In this document: positions 57,785 to 64,000 of the stretch, one piece after another | How positions within the stretch are numbered: position 1 is the first letter of the stretch | Layout: every line of letters starts with the position of its first letter | Assembly (NCBI GenBank): GCA_963822175.1 | Contig: CAWGGJ010000003.1 | Coordinates: 186,001 to 250,000 of the forward strand | Direction of reading: 5' to 3' | Source of the DNA: FEB-25 sp963822175 | Lineage (GTDB): Bacteria > Chloroflexota > Anaerolineae > Anaerolineales > UBA4823 | DNA: 64,000 nt | Notes under the pieces: generated by a model | Database searches by the model: none | Told to the model about the DNA's origin: nothing | The model's input: the letters and a program-made list of their open reading frames with translations, nothing else | Made by a program: the position numbers and the translations under genes

Positions 57785-59515
57785 ATGCTCATACTACTGA
57801 CCATATTTCTCCTCATATTTATTCCATGTGTAATGTTAATCCTATACCTGGCGCGCCCAAAATCAAGTTTTCAAGGATTATTGGCTGTTCTCACGGTACT
57901 AGCAGGATGGATCATGGTATTGCTGGCAAGGTCAAGCATACCCCAGGTCATTACGCTCATCTCCTGGGAGACGATTTATATTTCTTCAGTCTCCCCATCA
58001 TTACTTATCGATGAGGTATCCTGGTATTTTGCCTTGGCAGTCATGTCTCTATCTTTGGCATTAATGATTATGTCCATTGCCCAACTGGGTCAGAGCCATA
58101 AACCTGATCAGCCCGCATTGACTAAAAATATCGATGTTATTGAGGAAAAGGGACCATTAGAGGAAGAGACCGAATCAAGAAAACCGATGGTTCAGGGAGA
58201 AGTTAGTGTTTCCACGAATTGGCGATCATGGGCAGGAATTTTAATCCTCACCAGCCTGGGGTTGGTAGCAGTAACTGCTGGGAATATGCTTACATTGCTG
58301 CTTGCATGGGCTGCTTTAGATGTAATTGAGCTGGTTATTTTGTTGGGTCAGTACACAGACAGTCACTCACGCGAACGAGTCATCCTCGCGTTTTCTGCGC
58401 GCATGGCTGGTATCGGGATCGTTTTATTGGCAGGTGTTATCACCTGGTCTCAGGGTCTTTCATTGTCTTTTGATATCATTTCGCAATCGACGAGCATTTA
58501 TCTACTTGTGGCAGCTGGCTTGCGATTGGGTGTTTTGCCACTCCACTTACCCTTGATACAAGAAGTTCATCTCAGGCGCGGGTTGGGAACTGCATTACGC
58601 CTAATACCTGCCGCCGCGAGTTTTATTTTATTGGTGCGGGTAGCAAACATCGGCGTCCTCGGATCTGCAACTGGTCTTTTACTAGGCTTAACTGCACTGG
58701 CAGGTTTATCGGCCGCTCGTAACTGGTTAATAGCCAGAGATGAGCTAAACGGCCGACCATTTTGGTTGATAGGCACTGCTTCTCTCGTAGTCGCATCGGC
58801 TATTCTCAAACTTCCCGAGGCATGCATAGCCTGGAGCATTGCCAGTATACTTTCCGGGGGGCTTGTGTTTTCCATGTCCATCCGCCACAAGAATCTCATT
58901 CCGATTATCTTCCTTGGTTTTCTAAATTTCTCAGCTATTCCATTTACCCCTGCCTGGCTTGGAACGGGTATCTACCAATATTCCGAGCCAATCAGATCGA
59001 TATTAAGTCCATCTATATTTTTCTTCTTATCATTCTTGTTTTTATTAATTGAGGCAATTTTACTTGCTGGTTTAATCCGTCATTCCATCGGAGGGATTTT
59101 ACCTGCTCTCGAACCCTTCAAAGAGCATATAGAGCGTTGGGTATGGTTTCTGTACCCCTTAGGGCTATTGTTCATCATCGTTACTCATATTTATATTGGT
59201 TTTTGGTTACTGCCTGTCTTGAACGAGATTCCGTTCTCTGGATGGATCATGGGTGTGGTTGCAACAATGATCGCAGTGCTGATTTGGTATCTCTCATGGC
59301 GTTTCCTTCATGCTTTTTCAGGAAGAGATCAATCCATTAAAGCCTCAGCATATAATAAATTAATCTCATTGGATTGGTTGTACCAACTTGTTGGGAGGTT
59401 ATTTCGTTTACTGGCTCGATTTTTTGCCCTCATATCAACGATTTTAGAGGGCGAGGCAGGGATCCTCTGGGCATTGGTATTGTTTGCATTGATCTTTGTT
59501 TTTCTGCAGAGATGA
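57785..59515 (+). CDS. Complex-I-like (NuoL/M/N-type) membrane subunit, divergent
   Basis: A 576-residue integral membrane protein with about 14 predicted helices. The segment NMLTLLLAWAALDVIELVIL resembles the proton-channel half of antiporter-like Nuo subunits, and RLGVLPLHLPLIQE matches the usual PLHxWL region. A charged insertion (about 105-150) separates the early helices. It is likely an ion-translocating subunit. It is followed by two further complex-I-like membrane genes; no catalytic (NuoB/C/D/E/F) gene is present. Confidence 0.7.
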   Translation: MLILLTIFLLIFIPCVMLILYLARPKSSFQGLLAVLTVLAGWIMVLLARSSIPQVITLISWETIYISSVSPSLLIDEVSWYFALAVMSLSLALMIMSIAQLGQSHKPDQPALTKNIDVIEEKGPLEEETESRKPMVQGEVSVSTNWRSWAGILILTSLGLVAVTAGNMLTLLLAWAALDVIELVILLGQYTDSHSRERVILAFSARMAGIGIVLLAGVITWSQGLSLSFDIISQSTSIYLLVAAGLRLGVLPLHLPLIQEVHLRRGLGTALRLIPAAASFILLVRVANIGVLGSATGLLLGLTALAGLSAARNWLIARDELNGRPFWLIGTASLVVASAILKLPEACIAWSIASILSGGLVFSMSIRHKNLIPIIFLGFLNFSAIPFTPAWLGTGIYQYSEPIRSILSPSIFFFLSFLFLLIEAILLAGLIRHSIGGILPALEPFKEHIERWVWFLYPLGLLFIIVTHIYIGFWLLPVLNEIPFSGWIMGVVATMIAVLIWYLSWRFLHAFSGRDQSIKASAYNKLISLDWLYQLVGRLFRLLARFFALISTILEGEAGILWALVLFALIFVFLQR

Positions 59516-59524
59516 ATCGGGTTT

Positions 59525-60121
59525 ATGATCACTGATTTTCTTGTGATTGGCGCAGTCGTATTAGTTAGTCTGACATCAATATATATATTGATCAGTCGAG
59601 ATTGGCGCTATTGCATTGCAGCTTTGACCATCCAATATATCGGTGTCTTCCTGTTGGTGGATGCATTTTGGCCAATTGAGCTGGCTGTTGTAAAAATGGT
59701 GACTGGTTGGATGGTTGCTGCGATCTTGGTAGTTGCGATGGTAAGCATTCCTGACAATTGGTCTGAATTTAGCCGATCTCAAAAATACGGCTCGGTATTC
59801 AGGATTTTAGCTGCTTCGATCTTTATCCTGACAATCACTTCTTTAGTATTAAATTCAAGTAATTGGTTGGCAATGATCAATTTACCCATCAGGTGGGGAA
59901 GCTTCTTTCTGGTCGGGATTGGATTATTACAGCTAAGCCTCACCTCACATCCAATGAGGGTGGTTATTGGTTTGCTCACCGCATTATCAGGTTTTGAAAT
60001 TATCTATGCTGCAGTTGAAACTTCGACACTTGTATCCGGTTTATTGGCTGGGGTAAATATAGGTCTTGCCCTCGTGTGTGCTTATCTGTTAATTGCTCCA
60101 TCCATGGAGGCATATCGGTGA
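59525..60121 (+). CDS. Small complex-I-like membrane protein (HyfE/NuoK-like)
   Basis: A 198-residue protein with about six helices (5-22, 28-50, 53-73, 90-110, 118-138, 150-185). Its architecture, not clear motif identity, recalls HyfE or a fused NuoJ/NuoK-like subunit. Its position between two antiporter-like subunits supports this. The stop overlaps the next start (GTGA at 60118-60121), so both are translated together. Confidence 0.6.
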   Translation: MITDFLVIGAVVLVSLTSIYILISRDWRYCIAALTIQYIGVFLLVDAFWPIELAVVKMVTGWMVAAILVVAMVSIPDNWSEFSRSQKYGSVFRILAASIFILTITSLVLNSSNWLAMINLPIRWGSFFLVGIGLLQLSLTSHPMRVVIGLLTALSGFEIIYAAVETSTLVSGLLAGVNIGLALVCAYLLIAPSMEAYR

Positions 60122-61539
60122 GCGCACCAGTGATCTGGATCTTTGTACCATTTTTATTGGGAGTTGTTTTATTTTTTTTCCGGCACTTTTACCGGTTAAC
60201 TGTGGCAATCAGTACTGGGGTGATGATTTTATTGGCTGGAATGGCTTGGAAACTGCCAATTAAAGATGCAATCCAAATTGGTCAATGGTCTTTTGAAATC
60301 AATGATACTTTGCTGGTCTTAGGAAGGCGATTTATTTTGGATAACACGGATCGCCCCTTACTGGTAGTGATATTCCTTCTCGCCAGTTTTTGGTTTGCAG
60401 CAGTATATGTCGCTAACTCAGGTAGAATGTTCACTCCACTTGGGATGGTTCTCGTTGCTTTGCTGACTGCTGCACTGGCAGTCGAACCATTCCTTTATGC
60501 AGCGTTATTGTTGGAATTATCTGTCCTGATCTGTGTGCCCATCCTTATCCTGCCGGGTAGCAAAACAGGAAAGGGTGTATTACGCTTTTTAACATTCATG
60601 TCGTTTGGTATGCCGTTCATATTATTTTCAGGCTGGATACTTGCCGGAGTAGAAGCAAGCCCAGAAGAACTAACCCTGGTGACACGTGCATCCCTGTCGC
60701 TGGCATTTGGTTTTGTGTTTTTATTAGCCATCTTTCCTTTTCACACCTGGATACCCATGCTGGGTGAAGAAATCCATCCATATGCTGTTGGTTTCATCCT
60801 GGTCATCCTTCCATGGATGGTGACCCTCTTCGGGCTCGGTTTTTTTGACCGATACACCTGGTTGCGAGATTCTTCATCTGCCATTCAGTTGATGCAACTC
60901 TGTGGAGCGATGATGGTGTTCGTTGGTGGTATCTGGTCAGCTTTTCAACGTCATTTGGGACGGATGCTAGGCTATGCATGTATGACCGGGATAGGTATCT
61001 CCTTACTGGCTATTACTGTCAGGTCAGGTATGTCATTGTTTTTTTCCTTGCTCCTACCCCACAGTTTGGCTATCGGCCTTTGGGCATTGGGATTATCATC
61101 AATCTATAATACGCAATTGCAATTTGGAAGTGAGGCATTGCGATTTCATTCCGTAAAGGGCATAGCACGGCGAATGCCAGTTGCGTCCCTCGGTGTGATA
61201 TTAGGTTGCTTTTCTATGGCCGGTATGCCCTTGCTGGCTGGTTTTCCAGTAAATTTATCATTATGGAAGGGTTTGGCCATTAACGCACCCGTCATTACTG
61301 TTTTCACCATGTTCGGATGCTTTGGCTTGTTTGCCAGTGGTCTCCGAAGCCTGGCTGTGATGACCATGGGGGGTACGGATGAAAAATGGAGCCTTCACGA
61401 AACCCGAGGTAGCCTGATATTCCTTTCACTTGGGTTGATCCTGATATTTCTTGTGGGAATTCTCCCGCAATGGTTCCTTCCACACATGACCAATGCAGCA
61501 CAGGTATTTTCTCACCTGATTTCCTGGCAAGTACCATAA
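60118..61539 (+). CDS. Complex-I-like (NuoM/N-type) membrane subunit
   Basis: A 473-residue protein with about 14 helices. ALSLAFGFVFLLAIFPFHTWIPMLGEE-type sequence (about 205-230) is the conserved PFHTW motif of antiporter-like subunits, and LGRMLGYACMTGIGISLLAI is another. Start chosen at GTG 60118, after GGAGG, overlapping the previous stop. The closing FSMAGMPLLAGFPVNLSLWKG matches the C-terminal NuoM/N region. It probably pumps protons or sodium as part of an unusual complex. Confidence 0.78.
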   Translation: MSAPVIWIFVPFLLGVVLFFFRHFYRLTVAISTGVMILLAGMAWKLPIKDAIQIGQWSFEINDTLLVLGRRFILDNTDRPLLVVIFLLASFWFAAVYVANSGRMFTPLGMVLVALLTAALAVEPFLYAALLLELSVLICVPILILPGSKTGKGVLRFLTFMSFGMPFILFSGWILAGVEASPEELTLVTRASLSLAFGFVFLLAIFPFHTWIPMLGEEIHPYAVGFILVILPWMVTLFGLGFFDRYTWLRDSSSAIQLMQLCGAMMVFVGGIWSAFQRHLGRMLGYACMTGIGISLLAITVRSGMSLFFSLLLPHSLAIGLWALGLSSIYNTQLQFGSEALRFHSVKGIARRMPVASLGVILGCFSMAGMPLLAGFPVNLSLWKGLAINAPVITVFTMFGCFGLFASGLRSLAVMTMGGTDEKWSLHETRGSLIFLSLGLILIFLVGILPQWFLPHMTNAAQVFSHLISWQVP

Positions 61540-61624
61540 ACTACCTCATGCTATAATCGCCATATCGAACTACCCATCCACATGGGAGTGAAGAATATGA
61601 ATTTTATTAATCTTAGGAGCCCTC

Positions 61625-62803
61625 ATGGATATTGAACAGCTACAGAAGCGGATTCAATGGATTGAAGAGGACCGCCGAAAAGAAAAAGATGCGATCGCCC
61701 TGCTTGAGAATAAGTTGACAACCTTGGAGGGCAACCTTACAAAAGTTTTGCAACAAGGTAAGGATTTAAGTGGTGAAATCACACGCCTTTCCGCAATCAT
61801 TGTCCGCATGGATCAATACGACCAGGCTTTAGCCAGAGCACGGGTCGAGACCAAGCAAACCATCGACGACCTTGATAAGACGGTTAAGCTTCGCTTTGAT
61901 GAATTTGAAAAAGTTCGTCGAGCTGAAATCCAATCCATTGATATCAAGATTCTCGATTTACAAAAACAGCTCGAAATTATCCCAAAATTGGATAAAAATA
62001 TACAGTCACGCGTTGAAATTGAAATTGCAATTCGACGATCCGTGGATGAGCTGCGCAGTAAAATCGATGCGGTTCGGATCGAAGAAGAAGAGTACACCCG
62101 AACAGTACGCCTGCTTGAAGATGGACGTCGTCAGGATGCAAAGCGGATAGTGGATTTGCAAGGTGAAGAAAATGCTCTAAGAAAGCGAGTGGATGATCAG
62201 AGAGGCCAGACAGAATTATTCAACACGAACTTGAGAAAATTGGAAACCCGCTTAAATGAGCTGATTACGGTTGAAGATGAACGCAAAGATGTGATGACTA
62301 ATTTCCTTAATAAGCAGGCAGTTACCCAGGTTGAACGCGAGCGAACCTGGAAGGAATGGCAGGCTCGCTTTGATACGATTGAAAAACAAGCAGTGGATAT
62401 CGAGGCTCAGCTTGTCGTCCTAGACACCACTCACCGGGATGTGAAACGTACTCAAACAACTTTAGAGGAATTGACCCAAAAGATTGAACGGCGGATCACA
62501 GAAATCACCGAAATTCAGCGTCTCTCAGAAGACCGGTTCAGGCAGGAATGGGTTACATTCAAAGGAGATGACCAGAAGCGTTGGACAAATTACACTCTTT
62601 CACAGGAAGAGCAGCGCAATGAGGCAACTCGCCAATACGATAAACTGACTGAACAAGCCACACACTATGAAGATGAGCTGCAAGAAGTGAAAGATCTGCT
62701 CCAACAAGCAAACGAATTGGTTGAAAAACGTCTTCAAGCCATCCTGGCCATGGCACATGACTGGGTTACTACATATGAACGTACCGTGAGGCGGACACGC
62801 TAA
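61625..62803 (+). CDS. Coiled-coil protein of unknown function
   Basis: A 392-residue protein that is almost wholly alpha-helical and charged, with heptad patterns from residue 1 to about 380 (for example QKRIQWIEEDRRKEKDAIAL and QEVKDLLQQANELVEKRLQA). It has no membrane helix, signal peptide or known domain. AGGAG precedes the ATG. It lies five bases before selB and should be co-transcribed with it. A structural or scaffold role is likely; a link to selenocysteine is unproven. Confidence 0.75.
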   Translation: MDIEQLQKRIQWIEEDRRKEKDAIALLENKLTTLEGNLTKVLQQGKDLSGEITRLSAIIVRMDQYDQALARARVETKQTIDDLDKTVKLRFDEFEKVRRAEIQSIDIKILDLQKQLEIIPKLDKNIQSRVEIEIAIRRSVDELRSKIDAVRIEEEEYTRTVRLLEDGRRQDAKRIVDLQGEENALRKRVDDQRGQTELFNTNLRKLETRLNELITVEDERKDVMTNFLNKQAVTQVERERTWKEWQARFDTIEKQAVDIEAQLVVLDTTHRDVKRTQTTLEELTQKIERRITEITEIQRLSEDRFRQEWVTFKGDDQKRWTNYTLSQEEQRNEATRQYDKLTEQATHYEDELQEVKDLLQQANELVEKRLQAILAMAHDWVTTYERTVRRTR

Positions 62804-62808
62804 GGCTT

Positions 62809-64000
62809 ATGCATGTTATCGGCACTGCCGGGCACGTTGATCACGGAAAATCCACCCTCGTCCAGGCATTAACGGGTACCCATCCAGATCGCTTAAAAGA
62901 AGAGCGTGAGAGGGAGATGACGATTGACTTGGGTTTTGCCTGGTTGACTCTCCCTTCTGGAGAGGAGGTCGGTATTGTTGACGTTCCTGGGCATCGTGAT
63001 TTCATCGAAAATATGCTTGCCGGTATCGGAGGGATAGATGCTGTATTATTTGTCATCGCAGCCGATGAAGGCATCATGCCTCAAACAAAAGAACATCTGG
63101 CCATTTTGGATATTCTGCAAGTGCAGGGTGGCGTCATTGCTCTTACAAAAATTGATCTCATCGATGATCCTGATTGGCTCGAGTTGATTGAAGAAGATAT
63201 TCGCAGTGCATTAATCGGTACGATCCTGGAAAACAGACCCATCATTCGCCTCTCTTCGCGCACAGGTCAGGGTATCCCTGAATTGTTAAAATCCTTAAGC
63301 GATTGCCTGGCTGATCGTCCGCCAAGGCTTGATCTAGGTCGCCCGCGACTTCCCATTGATCGTGTATTTACCATGTCGGGGTTTGGTACTGTAGTCACCG
63401 GTACCCTATCTGACGGGAGCTTTCACACAGGGGACGACGTGGAAATTCTACCATCCAGGTTGCGTACCCGTATTCGTGGTTTGCAAACGCATCGCCGAAA
63501 AGAAGACATAGCCATCCCAGGCAGCCGAACGGCTGTCAATATTTCTGGTGTAAATGTAGATCAGGTGAAACGGGGTGATGTAATTGCTTATCCTGGCAGT
63601 TATCAATCCAGTCAGCGCATCGATGTTCGTTTTCGTCTTCTTGGTGATGTCGTTCACCCATTGAAGCATAGCACCCCGGTAAAATTATTCCTTGGTGCAG
63701 CGGAGATCTTATCAAGAGTGCGTTTATTGGGAAGTGATGAACTCCTCCCTGGTGAAGAAGGTTGGTTGCAGCTTGAGCTTGATCAACCTATCGTGGCCAT
63801 ACGGGGAGATCGCTACATTCTACGTAGACCCTCACCTGGAGAGACTCTTGGTGGTGGAATTGTAGTTGATCCACAACCCAAGCGTCGACACAAACGTTTT
63901 TCAGCCGAGGTGCTCAATAATTTAGAAACACTTGAGCGTGGTACACCTGCAGAGATCCTATTACAGGCACTAATGACCCTGAGAGTGGCAACAATACAAG
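62809..64000 (+). CDS. selB: Selenocysteine-specific elongation factor SelB (3' end outside window)
   Basis: The frame is open from ATG 62809 to the window end (397 codons of about 630 expected). The GTPase domain has G1 AGHVDHGKST (7-16), DVPGHRDFI (G3) and TKID (G4), then beta-barrel domains 2 and 3. The segment PDRLKEEREREMTIDLGFAW and the absence of the EF-Tu effector form mark SelB rather than EF-Tu. SelB brings Sec-tRNA(Sec) to UGA codons marked by SECIS hairpins. Its presence shows that the organism can decode UGA as selenocysteine. selA, selC and selD are not in the window. Confidence 0.94.
   Translation, partial: MHVIGTAGHVDHGKSTLVQALTGTHPDRLKEEREREMTIDLGFAWLTLPSGEEVGIVDVPGHRDFIENMLAGIGGIDAVLFVIAADEGIMPQTKEHLAILDILQVQGGVIALTKIDLIDDPDWLELIEEDIRSALIGTILENRPIIRLSSRTGQGIPELLKSLSDCLADRPPRLDLGRPRLPIDRVFTMSGFGTVVTGTLSDGSFHTGDDVEILPSRLRTRIRGLQTHRRKEDIAIPGSRTAVNISGVNVDQVKRGDVIAYPGSYQSSQRIDVRFRLLGDVVHPLKHSTPVKLFLGAAEILSRVRLLGSDELLPGEEGWLQLELDQPIVAIRGDRYILRRPSPGETLGGGIVVDPQPKRRHKRFSAEVLNNLETLERGTPAEILLQALMTLRVATIQ

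Noticed and set aside
1..64000. CRISPR array, prophage or known defence island
   Set aside because: No regularly spaced repeats, cas genes, phage structural genes or restriction-modification genes were seen; the only defence-related candidate is the lone barstar gene.

Overview
The window looks like a chromosome segment of a mostly anaerobic Chloroflexota bacterium, probably Anaerolineae. This placement is inferred from gene style and neighbourhoods (Thr/Pro-rich TadE proteins, DUF5667-type anti-sigma protein, cytochrome b6-type operon, LexA type), not from a marker gene. Base composition is moderate and genes are densely packed on both strands. One IS3-family element and one small tRNA-associated insertion are the only clearly mobile parts.

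Layout. 1-6250: the end of a dihydrolipoamide dehydrogenase gene, an orphan NarL-type regulator, and a five-gene redox operon (cytochrome b6 with an added c-heme motif, subunit IV, Rieske protein, HdrDE-like membrane Fe-S protein, FrhB/FdhB-like Fe-S protein). 6337-18011: a surface polysaccharide region (three glycosyltransferases, hexapeptide acyltransferase, nucleotide-sugar dehydrogenase, undecaprenyl-phosphate sugar transferase, EamA transporter), interrupted by a BMP-type binding protein and a lexA gene with its own SOS promoter. 18038-23386: a PLP enzyme divergent from a FadR-type regulator, alkyl-DHAP-synthase-like and glycerol-3-phosphate dehydrogenase cluster with a clear FadR-like operator. 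23511-31183: S1 protein, FtsH, FabH/FabF, then efp, an eight-Cys protein and a frameshifted HAD-DinB gene. 31352-43793: response regulators, DUF192, LysM/M23 peptidase, an unknown gene pair, tRNA-Arg, thiol peroxidase, Hsp20, Lon, a PHP-AlbA fusion, GNAT, MogA and signal peptidase I. 43881-48345: ECF sigma factor, anti-sigma protein and three TadE/TadG-like genes. 48382-49656: the IS3 element, sitting in the loop of the tad operon terminator. 49686-52216: SRP RNA, a small anchored protein, an AhpD-like gene with an in-frame UGA, and a barstar gene between two tRNA-Ser copies. 52327-61539: GNAT, GH1 glycosidase, thiolase, FolK, dihydropyrimidinase and three complex-I-like membrane proteins. 61625-64000: a coiled-coil protein and the start of selB.

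The strongest discovery is that two distant parts of the window explain each other. The AhpD-like gene at 50270-50854 has UGA exactly where the second Cys of the catalytic CxxC motif belongs. A small hairpin with a G-starting loop lies 17 nt after that UGA, and the selenocysteine elongation factor SelB is encoded at 62809. This is very probably a selenoprotein. Other leads are the b6c-Hdr redox operon, the tRNA-Ser-bounded barstar mini-island, the IS inserted in a terminator loop, and the FadR operator in front of a putative ether-lipid/glycerol-phosphate operon.
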